Positions 56,513 through 64,000 of a stretch of 64,000 bases of DNA are shown piece after piece. A model generated the notes under the pieces. It made no database searches, had not been told where the DNA came from, and saw only the letters and a list, made by a program, of their open reading frames with translations. Made by a program: the position numbers and the translations under genes. The stretch is from Alphaproteobacteria bacterium (lineage in GTDB: Bacteria > Pseudomonadota > Alphaproteobacteria > Reyranellales > Reyranellaceae): contig JAHBYP010000003.1 in the NCBI GenBank assembly GCA_019635875.1, positions 248,001-312,000 of the forward strand, in the 5' to 3' direction. Within the stretch, counting starts at the first letter, position 1; each line of letters opens with the position of its first letter.

Positions 56513-58009
56513 TCAGCTCTCCAGAGCGTCGGCGACGTACTGGTCGACCAGGCGCACGCCGAAGGCGGTGGCGCCCTTGGGCGTAGTGTCGTCGCCCTTG
56601 CCCGACCACGCCGTGCCGGCGATGTCGATATGCGCCCAAGGCCGGTCGTTCTCGACGAAGCGCTTGAGGAACTGCGCGGCGCTGATCGAGCCGGCGTCGC
56701 GGCCGCCGCCGACATTGCGCATGTCGGCGATGTCGGAGGTCAGCAGCTTGTCGTAGGCGTCGCCCAGCGGCATGCGCCACAGCTTCTCGCCGACCTTGGC
56801 GCCGGCGTCGCGCAGCTTGTTGCTGAGCTCGGTGTTGTTGCAGAACAGCCCGGCGCGCTCGTGACCCAGCGCGATGATGATCGCGCCGGTCAAGGTCGAG
56901 AACTCGATCATCGCCGTCGGCGCGAACTTCTTCTGTGCATAGGTCATCACGTCGCACAGCACGAGGCGGCCCTCGGCGTCGGTGTTGATCACCTCGATGG
57001 TCTGGCCCGACATCGAGGTCACCACGTCGCCCGGCCGCTGCGCGTTGCCGTCGGGCATGTTCTCGACCAGGCCGATCAGGCCGACGACGTTGGCCTTGGC
57101 CTTGCGCCCGGCCAGCGCCATCATCGCGCCGGTGACGGCGCCGGCGCCGCCCATGTCCCACTTCATGTCCTCCATGCCGCCGGCCGGCTTGATCGAGATG
57201 CCGCCGGTGTCGAAGCACACGCCCTTGCCGATGATGGCGAGCGGCTTGTCGCCCCGGCGCCCGCCGTCCCAGCGCATCACCACCATCTGCGACTCGCGTT
57301 CGCTGCCCTGGCCGACGCCCAGCAGCGAGCCCATGCCAAGCTTGCGCATCGCCGCCTCGCCCAGCACCTCGACCTTGACGCCGAGTTTGCTCAGCTGGCG
57401 GCAGCGCTGCGCGAAGCTCGCGGGATAGAGCACGTTGGGCGGCTCGCTCACCAGGTCGCGGGTCAGGAAGACGCCGTCGGCCACCGCCTTGAGGCCGGCG
57501 AACAGCCTGCGCGCCGCCGCGGCATTCCTGGTCACCACGGTGACGCCCAATACGGTGGGCTTGGCCTCGGGCTTCTCCTTGGTGCGGTACTTGTCGAAGC
57601 GATAGGAGCGCAGCAAAGCGCCCATCGCCAGGCGTGCGGCGATCTCCTCGATCTTCAGCTTCGAGCCCGCCGGCGCGTCGACCAGCAGGGTGAGCTTCTT
57701 CTGCGCGGCACCGTTGGCGTCGGCCAGCAACGCGCCGCCGACGCCCTCGACGGTGCGCGGCCGCAGGTCCTTGGCCTCGCCCAGCCCGGCGACGGCGACG
57801 CGCGTGGCCGAGACGCCGCGGGGCGCCAGCAGCGCCATGATCTGGCCCTGTTTGCCGGTGAAACGACCGGCGCCCATGGCCGCGGCGATGGTGCCGCCGG
57901 CGGCCCTGTCGGTCGCCGCGGCCTGCGGCAGCAGCTTGCGCTCGGGTATGGCGAAGACGGCAAGCCCGCCGGGTGACGACGGCGCGGACTCAACGAAGGC
58001 GATCTGCAT
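56513..58009 (-). CDS. pepA: Cytosol leucyl aminopeptidase PepA
   Basis: A 498-residue metallopeptidase that removes N-terminal residues, and in some bacteria binds DNA. The signature NTDAEGRLVLCD is present, together with the metal/active-site block IIGKGVCFDTGGISIKPAGGMEDMKWDMGGAGAVTG. The ATG at 58009 gives MQIAFVESAPSSPGGLAVF, a normal start. It is followed by holC in the same operon, an order common in alphaproteobacteria. Confidence 0.95.
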   Translation of the reverse strand: MQIAFVESAPSSPGGLAVFAIPERKLLPQAAATDRAAGGTIAAAMGAGRFTGKQGQIMALLAPRGVSATRVAVAGLGEAKDLRPRTVEGVGGALLADANGAAQKKLTLLVDAPAGSKLKIEEIAARLAMGALLRSYRFDKYRTKEKPEAKPTVLGVTVVTRNAAAARRLFAGLKAVADGVFLTRDLVSEPPNVLYPASFAQRCRQLSKLGVKVEVLGEAAMRKLGMGSLLGVGQGSERESQMVVMRWDGGRRGDKPLAIIGKGVCFDTGGISIKPAGGMEDMKWDMGGAGAVTGAMMALAGRKAKANVVGLIGLVENMPDGNAQRPGDVVTSMSGQTIEVINTDAEGRLVLCDVMTYAQKKFAPTAMIEFSTLTGAIIIALGHERAGLFCNNTELSNKLRDAGAKVGEKLWRMPLGDAYDKLLTSDIADMRNVGGGRDAGSISAAQFLKRFVENDRPWAHIDIAGTAWSGKGDDTTPKGATAFGVRLVDQYVADALES

Positions 58010-58194
58010 GATGCTCCCCGAACGACGGCGATGGTGGAATGCGGCGCACCTTGGCATGCGCCGCGCGGCCGGGTAAAGGGCTGCCCACCGGACGACGCCC
58101 GCGCCGCCGCGCGGCGTGGCGGGCCGCGCCGCCAGCCGGTATAGTGCCCGCAGGGACGGAACCCCCACACAACGAACACCGACGATCGAGGTCC

Positions 58195-59475
58195 ATGGTG
58201 CGCTTGTCGAGACTGCTGCCGACTCTTGCCGTGATGGTCGGGCTTGCCGCCCTGCCGGCGGCGGTTCCCGCCCAGGACTCCTATCGCATCATCGCCAACG
58301 TCAACTCGCAGGGCATCACCCAGTACGAGCTGGAACAGCGCGTCAAGCTTACCATGGTGTCCTCGCGCATCGCCGACTCGCCGACCAACCGCGCCCAGGT
58401 GCAGCGCCAGGTGCTGCGCCAGATGATCGACGAGCGGATCCAGCTCGACGAGGCGCAGCGCGCGCAGATCAAGGTGACCCCGAGCGAGATCCGCGAACGC
58501 GTCCAGCAGCTCGAGCAGGCCAACCGCATGGCGCCCGGCGGCATCGAGCAGGCCCTGCGCGGCTCGGGCATCGGCATGTCGGTGCTGACCAGCCAGATCG
58601 AGGCCGGCCTCGCCTGGGGCAAGCTGGTGCGCCGCAGGGTGCGCGGGCAGATCGACGTCACCGACGCCGAGATCGACGAGGCGCTGAACCAGATCCGGCG
58701 CAATGTCGGCAAGTCGGAGAACCGCGTCGCCGAGATCTTCCTCGCCGTCGACCGGCCCGACCAGGCCGACGAGGTCCTGCGCAACGCCCAGCGCATCCTC
58801 GAGCAGATCCGCGTCGGCACGCCGTTCTCGGTGATGGCCCAGCAATTCTCGCAGAGCGCCTCGGCGGCCAATGGCGGCGATCTCGGCTGGGTGCTGCCGG
58901 GCCAGTTCGATCCCGTCCTCGAGGCCGCCATCGCCCGGCTGCAGCCCGGCCGCGTCACCGAGCAGCCGGTGCGCTCGGCCGCCGGCTGGCACATCCTGGC
59001 GCTGGTCGACCGGCGCACCTTCGGCGCCGCCGGCAGCAACAATCCGGCCGAGGTCCGGGTCAACGTCGCGCAGCTCCTGCTGCCGCTGCCGCCCAACGCC
59101 AGCCAGGACGAGATCGCCCGCGGCACGGCCGAGGCGCAGAAGATCATGGCCCAGGTCACCAAGTGTGCCGATCTGCGCTCCGCCGCGGCGCGCACGCGCG
59201 GCGCCACCGCCAGCAACGTCGACAAGCTTCGCGTCGGCGACCTGCCGGCCAACGTGGCGCAGCAGATCGCCACGACGCCGGTCGGCCGAGCCATGGGTCC
59301 CTTCGCCATCCAGGGCGCGATCCAGATCCTCGTGGTGTGCAGCAAGGAAGGCGATGGCGGCCTGCCCAGCCGCGACGCCATCCAGCAGCAGATCCTCACC
59401 GGCAAGCTCGAGGCCGCCGCGCGCCGCTACATGCGGGATCTCAGGCGCGCCGCGATCATCGAGATCCGCGGATAG
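58195..59475 (+). CDS. surA: Periplasmic chaperone / peptidyl-prolyl isomerase SurA
   Basis: A 426-residue exported protein: signal LLPTLAVMVGLAALPAAVPAQ, a SurA N-terminal chaperone domain (SYRIIANVNSQGITQYELEQRVKL onward) and one parvulin domain at about residues 180-285 (VAEIFLAVDRPDQADEVLRNAQ; FSQSASAANGGDLGWVLPGQF). It helps fold outer-membrane proteins. Its usual partners lptF, lptG and lptD are not upstream here. pdxA follows after three bases. Confidence 0.92.
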   Translation: MVRLSRLLPTLAVMVGLAALPAAVPAQDSYRIIANVNSQGITQYELEQRVKLTMVSSRIADSPTNRAQVQRQVLRQMIDERIQLDEAQRAQIKVTPSEIRERVQQLEQANRMAPGGIEQALRGSGIGMSVLTSQIEAGLAWGKLVRRRVRGQIDVTDAEIDEALNQIRRNVGKSENRVAEIFLAVDRPDQADEVLRNAQRILEQIRVGTPFSVMAQQFSQSASAANGGDLGWVLPGQFDPVLEAAIARLQPGRVTEQPVRSAAGWHILALVDRRTFGAAGSNNPAEVRVNVAQLLLPLPPNASQDEIARGTAEAQKIMAQVTKCADLRSAAARTRGATASNVDKLRVGDLPANVAQQIATTPVGRAMGPFAIQGAIQILVVCSKEGDGGLPSRDAIQQQILTGKLEAAARRYMRDLRRAAIIEIRG

Positions 59476-59478
59476 ACG

Positions 59479-60495
59479 ATGGCCGCGACCGCTCCCGTCG
59501 CCGTCACCATGGGCGAGCCGGCGGGCATCGGCGGCGAGTTGACGCTCAAGGCCTGGCGCGCGCGGCGCGCGACGCCCGGGGCCACGCCGTTCTTCGCCAT
59601 CGACGATCCGCATCGCCTCGGCGCCACGGCGCGGATTCTGGGTCTCGACGTCCCGATCGCGCCGATCGCGGCGCCGGCCGAGGCCGCTTCGCTCTTCGGC
59701 GGCGCCCTGCCCGTGCTGCCGCAGCCCCTTGGCGTGCCGGCCGAGCCCGGCCGTCCCGATGCGCGCAACGCGCCGGCGGCGATCGACAGCATCACCCGCG
59801 CCGCCGGCTTCGCGCGCGACGGCGCGGTGTCGGCGATGGTGACCAATCCGGTGCAGAAGAAGGTGCTGCAGGACGGCGGCTTCCGCCATCCCGGCCACAC
59901 CGAGTACCTCGCCGAGCTGGGCGGCAGCGCCGGCAGGCCGGCGTCGGTGGTGATGATGCTGGCCTGCAGCGAGCTGCGCGTCGTGCCGGTGACGATCCAT
60001 GTCTCGCTGCGCCGCGCGCTGGACCTGCTGAGCACCGACCTGATCGTAGAGGCGGGGCGGGTCGCGGTCGCCGGCCTGCGGCGCGATCTGGCGCTGCCGT
60101 CACCGCGCGTCGCCGTCGCCGGGCTCAACCCGCACGCCGGCGAGGACGGCACCATGGGCGACGAGGATCTGCGCATCGTGAAGCCCGCCGTCGAGCGCCT
60201 GCGCGCCGAGGGCGTCGACGCGCGCGGCCCGCTGCCGCCCGACACCATGTTCCACGCCGCGGCGCGCGCGACCTACGACGTGGCGCTGTGCATGTATCAC
60301 GACCAGGCGCTGATCCCGATCAAGACCATCGACTTCTCGGGTGGCGTCAACGTCACGCTGGGCCTGCCCTTCATCCGTACCTCGCCCGACCATGGCACGG
60401 CGCTGGACATCGCCGGCACCGGCCGCGCCGATCCGACCAGCTTCCTGGCGGCGCTCGACATGGCCGCCGACATGGCCCGCCGCCGCCGTGCCTGA
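59479..60495 (+). CDS. pdxA: 4-hydroxythreonine-4-phosphate dehydrogenase PdxA
   Basis: A 338-residue enzyme of the DXP-dependent vitamin B6 route. It starts with VAVTMGEPAGIGGELTLKAW and holds the divalent-metal His residues in FRHPGHTEYLAE and CMYHDQALIPIKT. The C-terminal LPFIRTSPDHGTALDIAGTGRADPTSF is the family signature. It is coupled to surA upstream and overlaps rsmA by eight bases. Confidence 0.96.
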   Translation: MAATAPVAVTMGEPAGIGGELTLKAWRARRATPGATPFFAIDDPHRLGATARILGLDVPIAPIAAPAEAASLFGGALPVLPQPLGVPAEPGRPDARNAPAAIDSITRAAGFARDGAVSAMVTNPVQKKVLQDGGFRHPGHTEYLAELGGSAGRPASVVMMLACSELRVVPVTIHVSLRRALDLLSTDLIVEAGRVAVAGLRRDLALPSPRVAVAGLNPHAGEDGTMGDEDLRIVKPAVERLRAEGVDARGPLPPDTMFHAAARATYDVALCMYHDQALIPIKTIDFSGGVNVTLGLPFIRTSPDHGTALDIAGTGRADPTSFLAALDMAADMARRRRA

Positions 60496-61312
60496 CGATC
60501 CATGGGCGGCCCTGCCGCCGCTGCGCGAGGTGATCGCCCGCCACGAGCTGGCGGCGCGAAAGGCCCTGGGCCAGCACTTCCTGCTCGACGGCAACCTCAC
60601 CGACCGCATCGCCCGTGCCGCCGGCGATCTGTCATCGGGCACTGTCATCGAGGTCGGGCCCGGGCCGGGCGGCCTGACGCGCTCCTTGCTGCGCGCCGGC
60701 GCGGCACGGGTGGTAGCCGTCGAACGCGACCGGCGCGCCGTCGCCGCGCTCGCCGATCTGGCGGCCGCCTTCCCTGATCGCCTGAAGGTGCGCGAGGCGG
60801 ACGCGCTGGAGACCGATCTCGCGAGCCTGGGCGTGCCGCCCCGGCGCATCGTCGCCAACCTGCCCTACAACGTCGCCACCCCCCTGCTGATCGGCTGGCT
60901 GCGGCAGGCCCAGGCCTTCGAGTCCTTCACCCTGATGTTCCAGAAGGAGGTGGTCGAGCGCCTGGCCGCCCGCCCGAGATCCAAGGCCTATGGGCGCCTG
61001 TCCGTCCTGGCGCAGCATGTCTGCGAAGTCACGCCGCTGTTCGACATCGCCGCCTCGGCGTTCGTGCCGCCGCCCAAGGTCGTCTCCAGCGTCGTGCGCC
61101 TGGTGCCGCGACCGCAGGCTGCCGGCGACCTCTCCCGGCTCGAGGCGGTGACCGCCGCCGCTTTCGGCCAGCGTCGCAAGATGTTGCGCAGCAGCCTCAA
61201 GGGCGTGACCGGCGACCCCGAAGTCGTGCTGAACCAGCTCGGCCTGTCGCCCACGTCGCGGGCGGAGGAACTGGCGGTCGGCGACTTCGTGCGCCTGGCG
61301 CAATCCATCTGA
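60488..61312 (+). CDS. rsmA: 16S rRNA dimethyladenosine transferase RsmA (KsgA)
   Basis: A 274-residue methyltransferase that dimethylates two adjacent adenosines in the 3' hairpin of 16S rRNA. It has the family start RKALGQHFLLDGNLTDRIA, the S-adenosylmethionine motif VIEVGPGPGGLTRSLL, the catalytic NLPYNVATPLL and the end segment VPPPKVVSSVVRL. GTG at 60488 lies inside the pdxA end and is the most likely start. Confidence 0.95.
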   Translation: MPDDPWAALPPLREVIARHELAARKALGQHFLLDGNLTDRIARAAGDLSSGTVIEVGPGPGGLTRSLLRAGAARVVAVERDRRAVAALADLAAAFPDRLKVREADALETDLASLGVPPRRIVANLPYNVATPLLIGWLRQAQAFESFTLMFQKEVVERLAARPRSKAYGRLSVLAQHVCEVTPLFDIAASAFVPPPKVVSSVVRLVPRPQAAGDLSRLEAVTAAAFGQRRKMLRSSLKGVTGDPEVVLNQLGLSPTSRAEELAVGDFVRLAQSI

Positions 61313-61405
61313 TTCGGACCGGATTGGCCGCCCGGCTACGGCCGACTTCTCTACATTACCGCTGCCGGAAGGAACCTGTGAACTTCTTGCTATAGGAGTT
61401 CAAGT

Positions 61406-61433
61406 TTGTTACATACCAATTTGAAACTATTAG
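61406..61433 (+). promoter_or_regulatory. Promoter in an AT-rich patch before the GtrA gene
   Basis: TTGTTA (61406-61411) and TATTAG (61428-61433) are 16 bases apart. The region from about 61340 to 61445 is far richer in A and T than any other stretch in the window and also holds CTTGCTATAGG further upstream. It starts the envelope-sugar genes that follow. Confidence 0.5.
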
Positions 61434-61459
61434 AAATTCATAGTCCGGGTTCGATTTCC

Positions 61460-62044
61460 ATGTCGCTTGCCCCCGTCGAAACGGTGGTGTCCTCCAGCAC
61501 GCTCCGCTCCGATCGCCGCCCTGCTGCAGCCTCTCTCGGGGATCGTCTTGCGGGCCTGGTCCGGGCGTCCATCGCATTGTTCGTGTCGCGTCGATTCGCA
61601 ACCTTCATCGTGTTCGGCGGACTCGCGGCCCTGGTCAACATCGGCGTCGGCAAGAGCCTGTACTCGGTGCCGGCGATCACCGAGGTGGTGCCTTACTGGC
61701 TGGCCGTCGCCATCGGCGCGGCCAGCGGCCTGCTGGTGAATTTCGGCCTGAACTATGCCTTCAACTTCCGCTTCCAGGGCCGCTCGGCGGGTGCCCAGCT
61801 GCGCACTTTCGTCGTCGTCGCCGTCGGCGGCGTGGCGCTCACTGCGCTGATCGCCCACAGCCTGGTCGCGCTGGCCGGCTGGACCGGCCTCGCCTCGCCG
61901 CTGCGCATCGCCGGCATCGCGCTGGAGACGGGCTTCATCGCCCATGTCATGGCGACCGGCCTGGTGACCTTCTATTCCTTCGCCGCGCACAGCGCGTTCT
62001 CCTTCAACGTCGGCCTGCGTACCCGGCTGCTGCGCCTCTTCTGA
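61460..62044 (+). CDS. GtrA-family membrane protein
   Basis: A 194-residue protein with a 55-residue soluble start and then four membrane helices of the GtrA type (RFATFIVFGGLAALVNIGVGKSLY; VPYWLAVAIGAASGLLVNFGLNYAFNFRF; FVVVAVGGVALTALIAHSLV; FIAHVMATGLVTFYSFAAHSAFSFN). GtrA proteins are thought to flip lipid-linked sugars across the inner membrane. The ATG at 61460 is the likely start; another frame extension upstream reaches into the AT-rich promoter. It is followed by a flavoprotein gene. Confidence 0.88.
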   Translation: MSLAPVETVVSSSTLRSDRRPAAASLGDRLAGLVRASIALFVSRRFATFIVFGGLAALVNIGVGKSLYSVPAITEVVPYWLAVAIGAASGLLVNFGLNYAFNFRFQGRSAGAQLRTFVVVAVGGVALTALIAHSLVALAGWTGLASPLRIAGIALETGFIAHVMATGLVTFYSFAAHSAFSFNVGLRTRLLRLF

Positions 62045-62064
62045 TACTGAGAGACCCCCGCTCG

Positions 62065-63567
62065 ATGACCGCCCGCAAGCCCTCGACCATCTGCATCGGC
62101 GCCGGCCCGGCCGGCCTCACCGCCGCCTACCACCTGTCCAAGGCGGGCGCGCCGGTGACCGTGCTGGAGCGCGACCCCGTCAACGTCGGCGGCATCTCGC
62201 GGACCGAGAGCTACAAGGGCTTTCGCTTCGACATTGGCGGCCACCGCTTCTTCTCGAAGTCGCGCGAGGTCGAGGCGCTGTGGGACGAGATTCTCGGCGA
62301 CCAGTTCGTCGACCGTCCGCGCAAGTCGCGCATCTTCTATCAGCGCAAGCTGTTCGATTATCCCCTGAAGGCGTTCGACGCACTGATGAAGCTAGGCATC
62401 GTCGAGTCGATGCTGTGCATGGTCTCCTACGGCAAGGCCAGGCTGACGCCGATCGCGCAACCCAAGAGCTTCCAGGACTGGGTCACCAACCAGTTCGGCC
62501 GGCGCCTGTTCGGCATCTTCTTCAAGACCTACACCGAGAAGGTGTGGGGCATGAAGTGCACGGAGATCTCCGCCGACTGGGCGGCGCAGCGCATCAAGGG
62601 CCTGTCGCTGGGCACCGCGGTGATGAACGCGCTGTTCCCCAGGAAGCCGAAATCGAAGGAGGCCACGATCAAGACGCTGATCGACAGCTTCCGCTATCCC
62701 CGCCTCGGGCCGGGCCAGATGTGGGAGGCGGCCGCCGCCCATGTCGAGCGCCGCGGCAACCATGTGCATCGCGGCCACGACGTGGTCGGCCTGTCACGCG
62801 ATGCGGCCACCGGCCGCTGGACGGTGACGACGCAGGATGCGTCGGGTGCCCGCCATCGCTATGACGCCGACAACGTCGTGTCGAGCGCCGCCATCGCCGA
62901 TCTCGCCGGGTACCTGCAGCCGGCGCCGCCGGCCGAGGTGCTGACGGCCGCGCGCGCCCTGCGCTATCGCGACTTCATCACGGTGGCACTGGTCGTCAAG
63001 GACAAGGGCCGCTTCGACGACAACTGGATCTACATCCACGAGCCCGGCGTGAAGGTCGGCCGCATCCAGAACTTCAAGTCGTGGTCGCCCGACCTGGTGC
63101 CCGACCCGACGCTCAACTGCTACGGCCTCGAGTATTTCTGCTTCGAGGGCGATGATCTGTGGGTGGCGAAGGACGAGGACCTCGTCGCGCTGGCGCGCCG
63201 GGAACTGGTGCAGCTGGGCCTGGCGGCCAACGAGGACATGGTCGACGGCCACGTCATCCGCCAGCCCAAGGCCTACCCGGTCTACGACGACCACTACCAG
63301 GACAACGTCCAGACCGTTCGCGCCTGGGTCGAGCGCGACATGCCCGGCCTGCATCTCGTCGGCCGCAACGGCATGCACAAGTACAACAACCAGGACCACG
63401 CCATGATGACGGCGCTGCTGGCGGCGGAGAACATCCTCGCCGGCCACCGCAAATGGGACGTCTGGCAGGTCAACCAGGACGCCGAGTACCACGAGGCAGG
63501 CGAGGACCGCTCGCTGGCGCTCGACTCCGGCCGCCTGGTGCCGACACGGATGGCGCCGGCGGAGTGA
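62065..63567 (+). CDS. FAD-dependent oxidoreductase, UDP-galactopyranose-mutase-like
   Basis: A 500-residue flavoprotein. The dinucleotide fold is ICIGAGPAGLTAAYHLSKAGAPVTVLERD, followed by GGISRTESYKGFRFDIGGHRFFSKS, which is typical of the amine-oxidase/protoporphyrinogen-oxidase/UGM-like group, and the C-terminal HLVGRNGMHKYNNQDHAMMTALLAAENIL. Such proteins are commonly found beside GtrA and glycosyltransferase genes in polysaccharide loci. The reaction is not known; a sugar-nucleotide or lipid-linked sugar rearrangement is plausible. Confidence 0.87.
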   Translation: MTARKPSTICIGAGPAGLTAAYHLSKAGAPVTVLERDPVNVGGISRTESYKGFRFDIGGHRFFSKSREVEALWDEILGDQFVDRPRKSRIFYQRKLFDYPLKAFDALMKLGIVESMLCMVSYGKARLTPIAQPKSFQDWVTNQFGRRLFGIFFKTYTEKVWGMKCTEISADWAAQRIKGLSLGTAVMNALFPRKPKSKEATIKTLIDSFRYPRLGPGQMWEAAAAHVERRGNHVHRGHDVVGLSRDAATGRWTVTTQDASGARHRYDADNVVSSAAIADLAGYLQPAPPAEVLTAARALRYRDFITVALVVKDKGRFDDNWIYIHEPGVKVGRIQNFKSWSPDLVPDPTLNCYGLEYFCFEGDDLWVAKDEDLVALARRELVQLGLAANEDMVDGHVIRQPKAYPVYDDHYQDNVQTVRAWVERDMPGLHLVGRNGMHKYNNQDHAMMTALLAAENILAGHRKWDVWQVNQDAEYHEAGEDRSLALDSGRLVPTRMAPAE

Positions 63568-63578
63568 CTTGGTGTTCA

Positions 63579-63604
63579 GTCCGCGCGGCTCCTGCGGCGC
63601 GGAC
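63579..63604. terminator. Hairpin at a convergent junction
   Basis: GTCCGCGC (63579-63586) pairs with GCGCGGAC (63597-63604), with ACCAA/TTGGT just outside giving a further partial match. It lies between the flavoprotein stop and the converging gene at 63613. Confidence 0.6.
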
Positions 63605-63612
63605 CAACAACG

Positions 63613-64000
63613 TCAGCGCACCACGTAGAGCCGATACCCCGATTTGGGATCCAGTGGCCGTTCGATCAGCCAGTCGGGCGGCCGTCCTTCCTTGAGGGCC
63701 GCCCAGAGCGTGCCTTCCTTGGCCCGATTCTTCGTGCAAACCAGTACCGCCCTGGCCTTGGTCGCGGCGAAGCTGGCCGGCACCGACGTGCCCGCGAAAC
63801 GTGTCTCGTCGAAGGCGTCCATGCTTCGCATGATCAACCGCTCGGCGCGGTGATAGGGTCCCGCGACCATGATCGCGCGCGTGAAATAGAGGATCTCCGG
63901 CGCGTCGCTGAACGGCGTCAGCACGATTTCGCCGGTCAGCGGCTCGAGTTCCTGGCTCAGCGGCCGCGGATCGCAGGAGCCGGCTCGACGCTCCGTGCTA
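63613..64000 (-). CDS. C-terminal end of a membrane glycosyltransferase-like protein (partial)
   Basis: The frame stays open to the edge of the window, so only about 129 C-terminal residues are seen. The visible part has no membrane helix and includes EIVLTPFSDAPEILYFTRAIMVAGPYHRAERLIMRSMDAF, a pattern I know from the soluble tail of large lipid-linked-sugar glycosyltransferases (the GT39/ArnT-like or oligosaccharyltransferase-like group), and ends KSGYRLYVVR. With the GtrA and flavoprotein genes beside it, an envelope-sugar role fits. Identity is uncertain. Confidence 0.55.
   Translation of the reverse strand, partial: STERRAGSCDPRPLSQELEPLTGEIVLTPFSDAPEILYFTRAIMVAGPYHRAERLIMRSMDAFDETRFAGTSVPASFAATKARAVLVCTKNRAKEGTLWAALKEGRPPDWLIERPLDPKSGYRLYVVR

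Overview
The window is GC-rich, densely coded DNA that reads as an alphaproteobacterial chromosome. Lineage clues are the DnaA-like replication regulator HdaA, the small aa3-type cytochrome oxidase subunit IV, the neighbourhood DUF2066 protein / CDP-alcohol phosphotransferase / PerM-type permease / HdaA divergent from purM-purN, and the surA-pdxA-rsmA block next to pepA-holC. A member of the Reyranella/Rhodospirillales/Hyphomicrobiales range would fit, but the genus cannot be fixed from this sequence. No rRNA, tRNA, CRISPR array, intact insertion sequence or plasmid/phage origin was seen.

Layout. 1-6677: a branched-chain-type (Liv) ABC transporter operon (livH end, livM, livG, livF) running into a membrane class III nucleotide cyclase, an acyl-CoA dehydrogenase and a TfdA/TauD-like dioxygenase. 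6767-8171: minus-strand small secreted protein, Rrf2 regulator and GNAT acetyltransferase, the last two divergent from boxC. 8265-19567: aerobic benzoyl-CoA (box) genes boxC and boxB, a benzoate-CoA ligase, two ParE-type toxin-antitoxin loci (one toxin broken), a hydroxyisourate hydrolase, a Bug-type binding protein, a cupin, a second membrane cyclase, a cytosine-deaminase-like amidohydrolase, and a chimeric gene remnant. 19765-26411: a long PutA (minus), a protein made of two terminase-small-subunit domains, an epoxide-hydrolase-like protein and a glutathione transferase. 26512-35316: a complete second Liv transporter and a complete potFGHI-type polyamine transporter. 35365-40498: a sulfite-dehydrogenase-like molybdoenzyme with its cytochrome c, pyrB with a dihydroorotase homologue that lacks metal ligands, and a proline-rich secreted protein. 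40570-64000: mostly housekeeping genes (gmk, yicC, hdaA, pgsA-like, purM, purN, ndk, an ABC-F ATPase, pepA, holC, surA, pdxA, rsmA), ending in envelope-sugar genes.

The benzoate part is incomplete here: ligase, BoxB and BoxC are present but BoxA (reductase) and BoxD (aldehyde dehydrogenase) are not in the window. The two Liv systems may import aromatic acids or amino acids; this is inference from neighbourhood.

The most distinctive non-coding feature is a set of palindromic repeat families. One family (about 130 bp, ends rich in CCTTCCCCC/GGGGGAAGG) lies between co-directional genes, and in three places its end sits where the ribosome binding site should be. A second family (TGTCATCCCGAGCG type) and other hairpins occupy convergent gene junctions; all eight convergent junctions in the window hold a palindrome. 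Other points worth checking are the ligase-proximal toxin broken by one nonsense codon, the amidohydrolase/ligase chimera, the double terminase-domain protein, a CTG-start holC, and a folded leader in front of pyrB.
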